The notes under the pieces are model-generated. The model did not search any database. It was not told the DNA's origin and saw only the letters and a program-made list of their open reading frames with translations. DNA of 38,567 bases from Acidobacteria bacterium Ga0077551 (GTDB lineage: Bacteria > Pseudomonadota > Alphaproteobacteria > Caulobacterales > Hyphomonadaceae): NCBI GenBank assembly GCA_001464545.1, contig LNFC01000003.1:1-38567 (forward strand), written 5' to 3'. Within the stretch, counting starts at the first letter, position 1. Each line of letters opens with the position of its first letter. A program made the position numbers and the translations under genes. This document shows positions 17,383 to 25,414 of this stretch, piece by piece.

Positions 17383-18879
17383 TCATTGAATGCTTAGCCA
17401 CACCACGGCGCGGCCCGATTCCCGGGCCCACTCCTGAAGCCTCCCCTTCAAATCTTCATCCGCTGCCAGCCATGGCTCATCGATGATCAGAGCGTGAGGG
17501 CCGGCAACTAATCCTCGTACAAGTCTCAGCCTCGACATCACGATCGGCTCGATCATGTGACGCTGAGGGTCAATAACCGATGGCAATCCGGCATCGTCCG
17601 GGTCGATCCCGGCCAGACGCATGCCCTCCTTGATTTGCCGTCTTGTCGGACGTCCCCGGGATCTGACAACGTCGTTTAAACCGCCTCGCGGCAAAGGAAT
17701 GCTCTCCGTTACGATCGACACGCGGCGGGCCCAGTCGCGCGGATCGGCGCGGCTAGATGGCAGCTCACCGAGCACGACACCCTCACCTCCCTGCATCAGG
17801 CGCATCGATAGTCCCGGAAAGTCGGAGCGAGAGAGCTGAGCGACCTCTCCCGGCCTGGCGAGGGTTCGCCCGTCAATCGACAAAGGCAGAACAGGCATGC
17901 GCGGAATCCTGACATCGCCGCCCGGAGCAAGCGCTGGCGCCTCGTTTGCCTGTGTATCGAGATCACGAAGTTTTCGCAGGGCGATCCGGCGTTCGATCAA
18001 TGCCTCGGCGGCCAGAACGAGGATCGCGACACCGGCGGTGCAAAGGCCAAGCGAATAGATCAGGCCGCCCCATGCCGATGCCGGGACTTCGCGGCCACCC
18101 TCGCCCAGGAAAATGAACAAGAGGACACCGCCCGGAACCGTCACCGTGCTGCTCGCCCGCAGCAGTTGAACGACAGATAACGTCTTTACAGAGATATCGA
18201 CCAGCCGCTTTCCGGCGCGCCGGATCGGACGGGCAAAGCTCTCGGATGCAGAATAGACGGCGGCTGTCCTGGCGGCAAAGACCGCGTCTCCGGTCCGGGC
18301 GGACAAAAGGCCGCGCGCAGCCCGCCGGTGACGGATGCGAGATCTCAGCGCCGTCCAGAAAACAACAACCAGGAGCAGCGAAACAGCGGGGCCGACGAGG
18401 CTGCTCATCAGACCCTCAACACCCGCATTCATCCATGCAGAGACCAGTCCAGCAGACAGTGTGAGTAGTCCGGTTATCGCGCCGCAGATTCCCGCGTCGG
18501 ACCAATTCTTCAGGGCGGCAAGATCTGCGCTCATCCGAGCCGTTATCGTCCCGAGGCGGCCTCTCCCCAGCGCCGACCTGACGGCCTGGCGAGCGAGACC
18601 TGAACGCACACTGTTGACGTAGTCCTGACCTATCCATTCCGCGGTCACCCCCCTTGCCCAGAAGAAAGCTGCGAGCAGACTGAACGCCAAGACCAGATTT
18701 GCAAACGGCAAGGCCGTTTCAGCAGGCGAGCGGATAACGGACGTCAGCGCGTAGCCCGTCCAGACCTGGGCTGCGGTTTCAAGAAGGACGAAGAGCAACA
18801 ATAGAAGGAAGGCGGCCTTGCGGCCGCCTTCGAGGTATGGCGGGAAATTGGAGACCGCGCCGCTCTTCGGGTCAGGCAT
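17383..18879 (-). CDS. Degenerate ABC exporter with inactive-looking nucleotide-binding domain
   Basis: A 498-residue protein with an ABC-exporter layout: about six transmembrane helices in residues 20-300, then a nucleotide-binding-like domain. The second part keeps a Walker B-like ALIIDEPWLAADEDL near the C-terminus. It has no GxxGxGKS/T Walker A: the corresponding region reads AQLSRSDFPGLSMRLMQGGEG. The LSGGQ signature is replaced (MIEPIVMSRLRLVRG) and the H-loop histidine is missing (VVWLSIQ at the end). It is therefore probably unable to hydrolyse ATP alone. Its ATG (18879) overlaps the stop of the P-loop gene by eight bases, implying a coupled pair. ATG 18906 is a less likely start. Confidence 0.82.
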   Translation of the reverse strand: MPDPKSGAVSNFPPYLEGGRKAAFLLLLLFVLLETAAQVWTGYALTSVIRSPAETALPFANLVLAFSLLAAFFWARGVTAEWIGQDYVNSVRSGLARQAVRSALGRGRLGTITARMSADLAALKNWSDAGICGAITGLLTLSAGLVSAWMNAGVEGLMSSLVGPAVSLLLVVVFWTALRSRIRHRRAARGLLSARTGDAVFAARTAAVYSASESFARPIRRAGKRLVDISVKTLSVVQLLRASSTVTVPGGVLLFIFLGEGGREVPASAWGGLIYSLGLCTAGVAILVLAAEALIERRIALRKLRDLDTQANEAPALAPGGDVRIPRMPVLPLSIDGRTLARPGEVAQLSRSDFPGLSMRLMQGGEGVVLGELPSSRADPRDWARRVSIVTESIPLPRGGLNDVVRSRGRPTRRQIKEGMRLAGIDPDDAGLPSVIDPQRHMIEPIVMSRLRLVRGLVAGPHALIIDEPWLAADEDLKGRLQEWARESGRAVVWLSIQ

Positions 18880-19936
18880 AGGCCGACAACCGCGACACGC
18901 TTTCAATCCATGCCAGCGGCGCAGATCCTTCGGTAAGCTCCGGAAGCGCGCAGAAGCGGGCCCGCACGAGTCCGGCAGCTTCCCGCATGGCCAGGGGCGA
19001 AGCTGTCAGCAATCCTGAGATCGCCGTAACCGATAATCCGCACCCGGACATGACCTGGCAGCCGACGGCAGCCGACGCCGCGCTGTCAGCCGCATAAACC
19101 CAACGATCGGCCAATGCCTGCATCCGGGGGTGCGACAAGAGAGCATGCGTCTCACGCTGGTGGACACCATCAGCGATTTCCAGGACGACCGCGTTGCAAC
19201 CGCGTGAGATCAGTTCGGCGACGACGGCTTCGGCGCCCCTGACAACATGCTCAACATCTGCGAGATAGGTCGTCCCCATGCCGGCATCCGTGAAATCGAG
19301 CGTATGAGCTGCGCCGGAGTCGACGAACTTCCAATAGTCATTGCCCGAACCTGTGCCGGTGATCTTCGCCGCGCCGACCCGCATCCCCTTCTGGGTGAGC
19401 CCGCGTACCATTCCCGCTACCGTCGTCGTCTTTCCGGAGTTCATGGTGGCGCCGCAGACCGCGATCACGGGCACCTGACGGTTGAGCAACGGCCGCATCG
19501 GCAAGGCATAACGTGCAAGGTTGATTGGGCGGCCTTCAGAATCAGTGACAAGGCCGATGGGCCGAAGGCGTGTCGGGCTACCCTTGGACTCCCAGACGGC
19601 GTTTGAGTTCAGGACCAGCGAGGCAATCCCGCCGCCGGCGGCCAGGTCACAGTCAGACAGATCATCCGGGACTTCAGCTTCGTAAGCGTCCGGGGCATAT
19701 CGGTTGCCATAGACGACGACGATTTCATCACCTGCGAAGATGGCCGCTTTCCGGCCCGTCGTGAGTTCGACACGCTGCAGGCGCCCGACCGCTTCCACTC
19801 GGGCGAGCACGAGATCACCGGCCATTGGAGCGACCGGGCCGGTCTCCAGAGCCCGCATATCCTGAACCGGCACGCGGCGGGTCGTAAAAGCGCGCTTGGC
19901 TTTGCTGAGGCGCGCCTGGTCGAAGATCTCGATCAT
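18872..19936 (-). CDS. MobB/dethiobiotin-synthetase-like P-loop protein
   Basis: A 354-residue soluble protein. The N-terminal part (about 1-140) is a beta-rich domain of unknown type with GDEIVVVYGNRYAPDAYEAEVP and an AAGGGIASLVLNSNAVWES stretch. The C-terminal part has a P-loop, VCGATMNSGKTTT, followed by RVGAAKITGTGSGNDYW and VVLEIADGVHQRET; this order resembles MobB and dethiobiotin synthetase NTPases, and DUF1611-type proteins. A good AGGACA ribosome-binding site precedes ATG 19936. It is cotranscribed with the pseudo-ABC protein, and a GGAAG-N17-CGTT promoter-like site lies upstream. It may supply the nucleotide binding that its partner lacks, or make the molecule that is moved. Both ideas are inference. 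Confidence 0.8.
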   Translation of the reverse strand: MIEIFDQARLSKAKRAFTTRRVPVQDMRALETGPVAPMAGDLVLARVEAVGRLQRVELTTGRKAAIFAGDEIVVVYGNRYAPDAYEAEVPDDLSDCDLAAGGGIASLVLNSNAVWESKGSPTRLRPIGLVTDSEGRPINLARYALPMRPLLNRQVPVIAVCGATMNSGKTTTVAGMVRGLTQKGMRVGAAKITGTGSGNDYWKFVDSGAAHTLDFTDAGMGTTYLADVEHVVRGAEAVVAELISRGCNAVVLEIADGVHQRETHALLSHPRMQALADRWVYAADSAASAAVGCQVMSGCGLSVTAISGLLTASPLAMREAAGLVRARFCALPELTEGSAPLAWIESVSRLSAYA

Positions 19937-19974
19937 CTGTCTGTCCTTTGTCCGATAATAGTCCTTACAAAGAC

Positions 19975-20000
19975 AACGTCCGGCAGTTCACGATCCTTCC
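19975..20000 (-). promoter_or_regulatory. Candidate ECF promoter (variant) for the P-loop/pseudo-ABC operon
   Basis: On the minus strand, GGAAG-N17-CGTT ends about 39 bases before ATG 19936. It differs from the six exact sites in one -35 base (GGAAG instead of GGAAT) but keeps the same spacing and position. Expected start of transcription is about 19968, giving a leader of about 32 bases. Confidence 0.5.
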
Positions 20001-20010
20001 ACCAAATCAG

Positions 20011-20041
20011 AAAAAAGCCCCGCCAAAAATGGCGGGGCTTT
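20011..20041 (-). terminator. Rho-independent terminator of the porin gene
   Basis: A perfect 11-base-pair stem (20014-20024 with 20031-20041, core AGCCCCGCC/GGCGGGGCT) has a six-base loop. Read on the minus strand it is followed by a run of T (complement of 20011-20016). It lies 33 bases after the porin stop and separates the porin from the downstream P-loop operon on the same strand. Confidence 0.9.
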
Positions 20042-20073
20042 CAAGGACAGAGACAAGCCGCAGAGACGCAGGC

Positions 20074-21141
20074 CTAAAAACGAAGCCCGAGTTCCGTCAT
20101 AGCGACCCACCCGTCCCGGTTCTCGATACCCGGACGCTCAGAAACCAGGCGGACGGCATCCGTGCGCAGATAGACGTGCGGCGTGATATCGAAATCGACG
20201 CCCACACCGAAGCGGTGATCCTTGTCCTGCCCCTGGCTTGTAACGGCGTACGAGGCGGCCGCCTCCCAGCGATCTTCTGCCCAGCCAAAGCCTGCGTTCC
20301 ATTCGTCTTCGGTTTCTGCTGTCGGACGCAGTGCAGAGCGCCCGCGGTCTACATAGGCGGCACCGAAAGACATTTTTCCGCGCCGAAGCTCGGAGCCGAG
20401 ACTCCAGCTTTCAATATCGGCGCGATTGGTAATGGGGTCTGCCGTGCCTTTGACATAGGCGGCCGAAAGGCCGGCGATCCAGTTGCCCACAGGGCGCAGG
20501 TATTGCGCGCCGAGTTCGTAGACTTCCTCCTGGATCACCCGGCTGGTCGGGTTGGCGGCGTCTTCATTCGACGTAAATTCAGGCGAGAAAGACACGCCGG
20601 CTGTGAAGCCGTTAACAGGCGGCGAGAAGTACGAGACCTTGAGCGCGTCGCGGCTGTCATAGGCTGAAAGCAGCGCCACCGATCCGGTATACCGGGCGAA
20701 GTCACCGCGCACCTGGCCCAGCCCGATCGTCGGCGCATGGAAGGACAGGGTATCGGCAGGCCCGTCGTTCTCGCCAACTTCGATACGGCCCCAATCTGCG
20801 GCGACATAGGCATAAAGCTCGTCGCGCTCGAAGTCGTCGATCTGCGTGTTGCCGGTATCAACTTCGCCGCGGACACCGAAAAGCAGTCCGGAACTGGTTT
20901 CCCATTCAGCAATCACAATAGCTGACCCGTCAGCTTCGGTACCGTTGCGCGGCGTGCCTGCCTGTACGGGCTCATACCAGGCGCCCTGAACGGCAACTGC
21001 GCCGCGGGCCTGAACGGTTACGGCGCCGTTTTCATAGACCAGCCCGCGCTCGTCATAGGAGACCTCCGCCACGGCGGTCAGGGCGCCCTGCCCAATCAGC
21101 GCGGTCAGAGAAGCAGCGCCCAGCTTGAAAGATTTCAACAT
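20074..21141 (-). CDS. Gram-negative porin
   Basis: A 355-residue outer-membrane porin. The signal peptide (MLKSFKLGAASLTALIGQGALTAVA) ends near residue 25. The mature part has the amphipathic strands of general porins of the alphaproteobacterial type (AYVAADWGRIEVGENDGPAD and FDFDITPH-like segments) and ends TELGLRF, with the terminal Phe needed for barrel assembly. AAGGGGA lies before ATG 21141. A strong terminator follows, so it is monocistronic, and an exact GGAAT-N17-CGTT site sits upstream. The solute is unknown. Confidence 0.92.
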   Translation of the reverse strand: MLKSFKLGAASLTALIGQGALTAVAEVSYDERGLVYENGAVTVQARGAVAVQGAWYEPVQAGTPRNGTEADGSAIVIAEWETSSGLLFGVRGEVDTGNTQIDDFERDELYAYVAADWGRIEVGENDGPADTLSFHAPTIGLGQVRGDFARYTGSVALLSAYDSRDALKVSYFSPPVNGFTAGVSFSPEFTSNEDAANPTSRVIQEEVYELGAQYLRPVGNWIAGLSAAYVKGTADPITNRADIESWSLGSELRRGKMSFGAAYVDRGRSALRPTAETEDEWNAGFGWAEDRWEAAASYAVTSQGQDKDHRFGVGVDFDITPHVYLRTDAVRLVSERPGIENRDGWVAMTELGLRF

Positions 21142-21175
21142 GTGTTCCCCTTTGTTTGAACCCTACGCTGTTACG

Positions 21176-21201
21176 AACGCCGTAATTGAGCGGTTCATTC
21201 C
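21176..21201 (-). promoter_or_regulatory. Candidate ECF promoter of the porin gene
   Basis: Minus-strand GGAAT-N17-CGTTC (GGAAT at 21201-21197, CGTT at 21179-21176), about 35 bases before ATG 21141. Transcription would start near 21169. The motif and spacing match those in front of the ECF operon. A small inverted repeat TTACG-N5-CGTAA (21171-21185) overlaps its -10 part. Confidence 0.75.
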
Positions 21202-21275
21202 GCGGAAGAGTGAAGATTTTTAAAAGAAAGGCACTGGAGGGCGCCTTCAGACGCACTTTCAGGCGTGACAGCTGC

Positions 21276-22985
21276 TCAATCGCGGCGAGGCCAATCGATT
21301 TCAAACGCGAGGTGATCGCCCAGCTCGTCCTGCCCGGCGTCAAAGCGGACCTTGTCCTTGGTACGCCCGGCAATCCGCCTGACCGCCTCGACGTATAACC
21401 GCCACTGCGATGGATCCGGGAGTGTAGCCGTTCCGGCTGGCAGACCCGCTGCCCGTGAGGGGTAAAACTGGATCCTGACAGTTCGCCTTTTTGGATCGGG
21501 CACGAAGGAGATCAGAACCGGCCGGTCACACGCCGCGCATCCGGCATCGCGGTCCTTGCGGCCCGGCTTCTGGCGCGGCAGGTGGAAAAGCGTGTAGCGA
21601 TCTGTCTTCCTGATCCTGCCATCTGTTGGCGAGTTGATCAGCAGTATCAGATTGGCGCCGCGCCCGGCGACGTCTTCCACTTTCCGCTCCAGCCTCGCCG
21701 ACTCCCTCGGATCCTTTCCTTCAGCATCGATCAGCGCAACCTTGAGAGAGCTGGCCAGCCGGTGTGGCAGCTCGCCTTCACCGCGGATACCTACGGGCTG
21801 ATCGAGCAGCACGGCGGCACCGTCCTGCTGCATGGAACCAGGCCTTGCCGCCCAGGCCTCGATACGGGCAACGGAGAGCGCGCCGCAGGCGAAATTCGAC
21901 AGACCCATGAACTGCCGGGAGGGCCGGTCGGCGGTATCACAGAGGCCGGGATCTTCGTCCCGCCTCAGCTCAAGCAGGAATTCCGGCAGCGTCTCACGGC
22001 GCTCCTGACGGAACAGGACATTGGCTGCATAGAGCGCCATTTTCCGGTTTTCGTGTCCGACCCCCGGCGCGTATTTGAGCCGCCAGTTGAAGGCCGGCGA
22101 CCTGGATCCTGCAACCTGCTTGGCATGCAAAAAGAACGCCTGGCCCCGTTCGAACCGGTTCTGCCCCTGCCCGCGCGCCCAGGCATCATCGCGAAGGTTG
22201 CGGTCATCCGATTCAATATCCTCCGTACCGAGCAGGATCGTCAGGCGTTCTGCAAAGCCCGACCTGTCCAGGACATAGTCATGCTTGTTCAATTTCATGC
22301 CTTGCGGGAAAGGTCGATCGGAATCGAACAGGGTATACCATCCTGCGTTGGCGGCGACCGCATGATCGAGGCGGACCGGATGCGCCAGCATGACGAAGCG
22401 ATGAACGAACTGCGCGCCCGCAGAATGGCCGTAGAGCGAATATGTTTGCGTGCGGCTGCCTGTGCGGTGTTTCACTTCATCGAAAAGCGGTTCGATCACA
22501 GAGAATGACCAGGTGTCCGGATCGCGTTTCCTGCCGGTGCGGGGATCGATCACCCCGCCCTGGTTATACGCTTCAGGGCCCGGAAAACGGCGTTCATCAA
22601 ACTCCGGCGCGACCAGGATCACGCCGTAGCGTTCGGCGGTGCGAGCCCAGTCTTCGATGTATCTCTTTGCATCCCTCTCAACGCCGTGCATCACGAAGAG
22701 GATGGGCGCATCGGCAGGCACAGAGCTCGGGACATAGGTCCAGACCCTGAGTTCGGGACCTGCCCAGCCATCGAATATGAAACGGGATATCCCGGTCTCG
22801 AGCCGGGACTTGTCGTCGCCGGTCCGCCCTGAAGATCGTCCGCTGTCAGCATGTGCATTCATCATGAGGCTCAGGCCAAGGATGGTCGCTCCAAGAAGTT
22901 TGAGGATCCCGCCACTCCAGGAGCGATCAATGGCGAGCCGGAAACATAAACAGGCCTGTCGAGACAGGCTTCCACGCCCATTCAA
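21276..22985 (-). CDS. Secreted alpha/beta hydrolase with a long C-terminal extension
   Basis: A predicted protein of 569 residues. A TTG start (22985) is chosen because AGGAGG (22995-23000) stands nine bases upstream; GTG 22991 is only three away. The N-terminal segment carries a signal-like hydrophobic core (GGILKLLGATILGLSLMMNAHA). Residues about 60-330 are an alpha/beta hydrolase of the polyhydroxybutyrate-depolymerase/esterase type: FVMHGVERDA, then the nucleophile elbow YGHSAGAQ with S188, and a catalytic-type His in GVGHENRK. About 240 further residues follow that I cannot assign, with four cysteines (LCDTAD, ACGALS, CAACD). The frame is open upstream to 23648, but that part is antisense to the oxygenase gene. 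It probably acts on an ester outside the cytoplasm. Confidence 0.82.
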   Translation of the reverse strand: MNGRGSLSRQACLCFRLAIDRSWSGGILKLLGATILGLSLMMNAHADSGRSSGRTGDDKSRLETGISRFIFDGWAGPELRVWTYVPSSVPADAPILFVMHGVERDAKRYIEDWARTAERYGVILVAPEFDERRFPGPEAYNQGGVIDPRTGRKRDPDTWSFSVIEPLFDEVKHRTGSRTQTYSLYGHSAGAQFVHRFVMLAHPVRLDHAVAANAGWYTLFDSDRPFPQGMKLNKHDYVLDRSGFAERLTILLGTEDIESDDRNLRDDAWARGQGQNRFERGQAFFLHAKQVAGSRSPAFNWRLKYAPGVGHENRKMALYAANVLFRQERRETLPEFLLELRRDEDPGLCDTADRPSRQFMGLSNFACGALSVARIEAWAARPGSMQQDGAAVLLDQPVGIRGEGELPHRLASSLKVALIDAEGKDPRESARLERKVEDVAGRGANLILLINSPTDGRIRKTDRYTLFHLPRQKPGRKDRDAGCAACDRPVLISFVPDPKRRTVRIQFYPSRAAGLPAGTATLPDPSQWRLYVEAVRRIAGRTKDKVRFDAGQDELGDHLAFEIDWPRRD

Positions 22986-23027
22986 TAGCACTGACCTCCT
23001 GCTTGCGCGTAACCGGCTCCCCCAAAG

Positions 23028-23053
23028 AACGCCGCAAGCCGCGCAAATATTCC
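23028..23053 (-). promoter_or_regulatory. Candidate ECF promoter of the secreted hydrolase gene
   Basis: Minus-strand GGAAT-N17-CGTTC (GGAAT at 23053-23049, CGTT at 23031-23028). Transcription would start near 23021, giving a leader of about 36 bases with AGGAGG in front of the TTG start, in agreement with the chosen start. Confidence 0.75.
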
Positions 23054-23084
23054 CGGGGGCCCGATCAGGAGGGTTACGGGCGCC

Positions 23085-23110
23085 GGAATATTCCCGGAGC
23101 CGCGAGCGTT
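23085..23110 (+). promoter_or_regulatory. Candidate ECF promoter of the oxygenase gene
   Basis: Plus-strand GGAAT-N17-CGTTC (GGAAT 23085-23089, CGTT 23107-23110), 25 bases before ATG 23136. It is back-to-back with the hydrolase promoter; together they explain the two AATATTCCCGG copies (23046-23056 and 23087-23097). Confidence 0.75.
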
Positions 23111-23135
23111 CCCCTGAAAAACAGGGAGACAGCAC

Positions 23136-23735
23136 ATGCAATACTTCAAGCGTTTGAAACACGGCTGCGATCCCGCGCCGCTGATGGCGCAGCTCGGCGG
23201 CATTGACGCCATTTGGGCCGAGCAAACGGGCCGCCAGTCCGCTGTGCCGGTGCAGAAGGAGGCGTTGGCGGTTCCGCTGAGGGGGTTGGTCAAGTCCGCG
23301 CAGGGCGGCCGGCCGCGCCGGGACGTGCACGAGAGCCGCTGGACCAGCGGATCGCACAGCCTGCCTCTTTTTCAGGAATTCCTGAAACAGGTGGCGGCAG
23401 AAGAAGACGGAGTCCTTGGCCGGGCAAAAATCGTCTGCTTGCCCGCCGGGCGGCAGGTCTATCCGCATTCGGACCGGGGCGAGTATTACAAGGTACGGAG
23501 CCGGTATCACTTCGTTCTGAAATCGACGCACGGCTCCTGGTTGAAAGCCGGCGATGAAGACGTCCGCATGCAGGAAGGCGAACTCTGGTGGTTCGACAAC
23601 AAAGCGGTGCACGAAGCGAGGAACGATGGCCAGGAGGACCGGATCCACCTGATCTTTGATCTCCTCCCGCGCGCCCTCGAGGCGCAGGTCATGCGCGCCT
23701 CACGCAAAGCCAGGAAGGCGTCGCTTGACGCTTGA
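23136..23735 (+). CDS. Aspartyl/asparaginyl (Asp/Arg) beta-hydroxylase-type oxygenase
   Basis: A 199-residue Fe(II)/2-oxoglutarate dioxygenase of the aspartyl/asparaginyl beta-hydroxylase family. The metal-binding HSD (H111, D113, in VYPHSDRGEYY), the strand RYHFVLKS, the second metal His H159 (NKAVHEARND) and the 2-oxoglutarate-binding Arg R169 (DRIHLIFDLLP) are all present, so it should be active. There is no signal peptide, so it acts in the cytoplasm. GGGAGA precedes ATG 23136. It is transcribed away from the secreted hydrolase, under a matching ECF-type promoter. The substrate could be a protein side chain or a small molecule. Confidence 0.88.
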   Translation: MQYFKRLKHGCDPAPLMAQLGGIDAIWAEQTGRQSAVPVQKEALAVPLRGLVKSAQGGRPRRDVHESRWTSGSHSLPLFQEFLKQVAAEEDGVLGRAKIVCLPAGRQVYPHSDRGEYYKVRSRYHFVLKSTHGSWLKAGDEDVRMQEGELWWFDNKAVHEARNDGQEDRIHLIFDLLPRALEAQVMRASRKARKASLDA

Positions 23736-23873
23736 GCCGCTTGCCCACCACGGGGCCTTCCTGCGCCGCGCGACAGCCCTTCAAGCCGGAGGGGCCCCTT
23801 TGGCGGCGGAGTTATTCAACGTCAACAGGCCCTTGGGAAAGCAGGGGTGCATGCCTGTCGGAGGCAAGAAATA

Positions 23874-24221
23874 GTGGTGTTTGGCAAGAAACCGCCCGGA
23901 ATCGGCAAGTCTCAGATCGACCGTGCCCTGAACAGTTCAAAGCCTGCCCCGGCTGGCTTGCCGTCCCCGTCCAGGAGCGCCGGCAAGCGTAAATCAACCC
24001 GCGAGAAAGTCTGGGCTCCGTGCCGGTTGATCTGGCCGCCGAATGGACGCGCTGACGGGGTCTGCATTGATGTTTCCAGCAACGGCGCACAGATCCGCTG
24101 CAGCCACAGGATCATCGTTCCTGACCGGCTGACGCTTATCTGTGCGAGGCTTGGATTGAACCGGGAGTGCGAGATGGTCCGGCAGGACGGCTTCGATGCA
24201 GCTCTCCGGTTCCGTCCCTGA
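23874..24221 (+). CDS. PilZ-domain protein (cyclic-di-GMP receptor)
   Basis: A 115-residue protein starting at GTG 23874, which has GGAGG nine bases upstream. The PilZ binding motifs are both present: RxxxR at R39-R43 (RKSTR) and the D/NxSxxG box at D66-S68-G71 (DVSSNG). The hydrophobic beta-strand pattern follows. It is a stand-alone receptor rather than a fused output domain. It sits between the oxygenase and the ECF operon, in an island that also encodes a processive polysaccharide synthase lacking its own PilZ domain. No exact ECF promoter site was found in front of it. Confidence 0.88.
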   Translation: MVFGKKPPGIGKSQIDRALNSSKPAPAGLPSPSRSAGKRKSTREKVWAPCRLIWPPNGRADGVCIDVSSNGAQIRCSHRIIVPDRLTLICARLGLNRECEMVRQDGFDAALRFRP

Positions 24222-24254
24222 ACGGACAAGAAGCGCCCTCACCAGACGAGACGT

Positions 24255-24319
24255 AAGGCCGGCTGCAAGAATCGGAGAGGGTTGCTCCGTCCCCGGAGCA
24301 GATTGCTGGCACCGGCCTT
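24255..24319. other. Nested inverted repeat 1 in the gap between convergent genes
   Basis: Outer arms AAGGCCGG (24255-24262) and CCGGCCTT (24312-24319) enclose an inner perfect hairpin, TGCTCCG (24283-24289) and CGGAGCA (24294-24300), with a four-base loop. AATC/GATT can pair between them. There is no T-run on either side. It lies after the PilZ gene. Confidence 0.5.
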
Positions 24320-24435
24320 CAGTTGCGGGATATGGGGTGGGGGGACAAATCCTGCATCTGGCCTGAAGAACCCGGACCCGGGCTCCCCTTGCGGGCCTGC
24401 GCCGTAGCAAAAAGGGGAAAATCGCTACTCCGGCG

Positions 24436-24484
24436 CCAACAATCCTCCGGGCGATCGCAAAGTACGCTGCGATGCCCTTGTTGG
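24436..24484. other. Nested inverted repeat 2 in the same gap
   Basis: CCAACAA (24436-24442) pairs with TTGTTGG (24478-24484); directly inside, GGGC-G-ATCGC (24449-24458) pairs with GCGATGCCC (24469-24477), one base bulged. The two halves join without a gap on the right side, and a six-base bulge (TCCTCC) lies on the left. The rest of 24222-24640 shows no gene. Confidence 0.5.
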
Positions 24485-24640
24485 TTAAACGCCAGGGCGC
24501 TGGGATTTATTCCCTCACGTTTGGCGATTTGGGACGATCATTTTGAAAACACTCGCAGGACTTTCCCGGGCATCGACAGACGCCAGCCCAGTTGCCGGGC
24601 TCCCACGATCAAGCAAACCAACAAGGCGCGCTGGGGGCCT

Positions 24641-25414
24641 TCAGGGAAGATCGGCGCACGCCTCGCCGGTCAGTATGCAGGTCTCGCTTTCGGGATCGAT
24701 CGCTTCGTACTCGCCCTTTGCATCGAGCGCTGCGCCAACGAGTTCAAACGCATCCGCCGAAGCCGGCAGGAACTGGCCCTTCGCGCCTGCTGCCACGTTG
24801 AGTGCAGCAACCTCGACCTGCCAGCCGGCGTCGACACGGCACGCCAGTCCGACAGCGCCGGATCCATCCCGGTTCAGTTCAAACTCACGGCAGAGCTGTC
24901 CCTCAGCGACCTGGTAAGTCGCGACTGCCAGGAACTCAGCGCCGCCGACCTCAACCGAAGTACCGGCTGGCGCCGCGGACAAGGCGTCAGAGATCGGACT
25001 GTCCTGCGCAAGAAGCCCTGCGAGCACGAGCCCGTCTGCGGCCGGTTCGTTTTGCCCGATCTGGTAGCCGCCGAGCGCGGCGGCGCCGAGCAGAACTGCT
25101 GCGGCCGCAGCCTGGGACAGGACGTCAAAGCCGAAAAGCCGGCCCCGCCGGGCCCGGGCAGCGCCGAGCGAGACGACGGCGCCGCGGGGAGCTGCCTCCT
25201 CGAGCACAAGCTTGCGCATGTCCTCGGGTACAGGACGCCCGAGGAGCCCTTCGAAGCCCGATGCAAGCAATTGCCGGCTTTCCTGGTAGCGATCGAACTG
25301 GTCCCGGAGCGCGCTGTCTGCGGCAATTGCCTCACGCACTGCGTCCGCCTCGGCACCCCCGAGCTCACCGTCTGCGAGCGCCATGATCATTTCTTCGGTA
25401 ATCTTGCCGGTCAT
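24641..25414 (-). CDS. Membrane anti-sigma factor
   Basis: A 257-residue protein. Residues about 5-45 (EEMIMALADGELGGAEADAVREAI) have the typical anti-sigma domain pattern that binds an ECF factor in the cytoplasm. No HxxxCxxC zinc motif is present. One hydrophobic helix follows (about 98-118, AAAAVLLGAAALGGYQIGQ), then about 135 periplasmic residues with two Cys pairs (QLCREFE, LACRVD, TCILTGEACADLP). Its ATG overlaps the sigma factor stop by four bases (25411-25414). Release would need cleavage or a shape change; the secreted subtilisin encoded next door is a possible protease, by inference only. Confidence 0.9.
   Translation of the reverse strand: MTGKITEEMIMALADGELGGAEADAVREAIAADSALRDQFDRYQESRQLLASGFEGLLGRPVPEDMRKLVLEEAAPRGAVVSLGAARARRGRLFGFDVLSQAAAAAVLLGAAALGGYQIGQNEPAADGLVLAGLLAQDSPISDALSAAPAGTSVEVGGAEFLAVATYQVAEGQLCREFELNRDGSGAVGLACRVDAGWQVEVAALNVAAGAKGQFLPASADAFELVGAALDAKGEYEAIDPESETCILTGEACADLP

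Noticed and set aside
21582..22508. Plus-strand frame of 308 codons opposite the hydrolase
   Set aside because: It shows no family motif, while the minus strand carries the GHSAG elbow and a coherent hydrolase.
23046..23097. Two AATATTCCCGG direct repeats as a repressor operator
   Set aside because: They are explained by the -35 parts of two divergent GGAAT-N17-CGTT promoters.
22986..23648. Extension of the hydrolase reading frame by about 220 codons
   Set aside because: This part is the reverse strand of the oxygenase gene, contains both predicted promoters, and lies before a good AGGAGG/TTG start at 22985.
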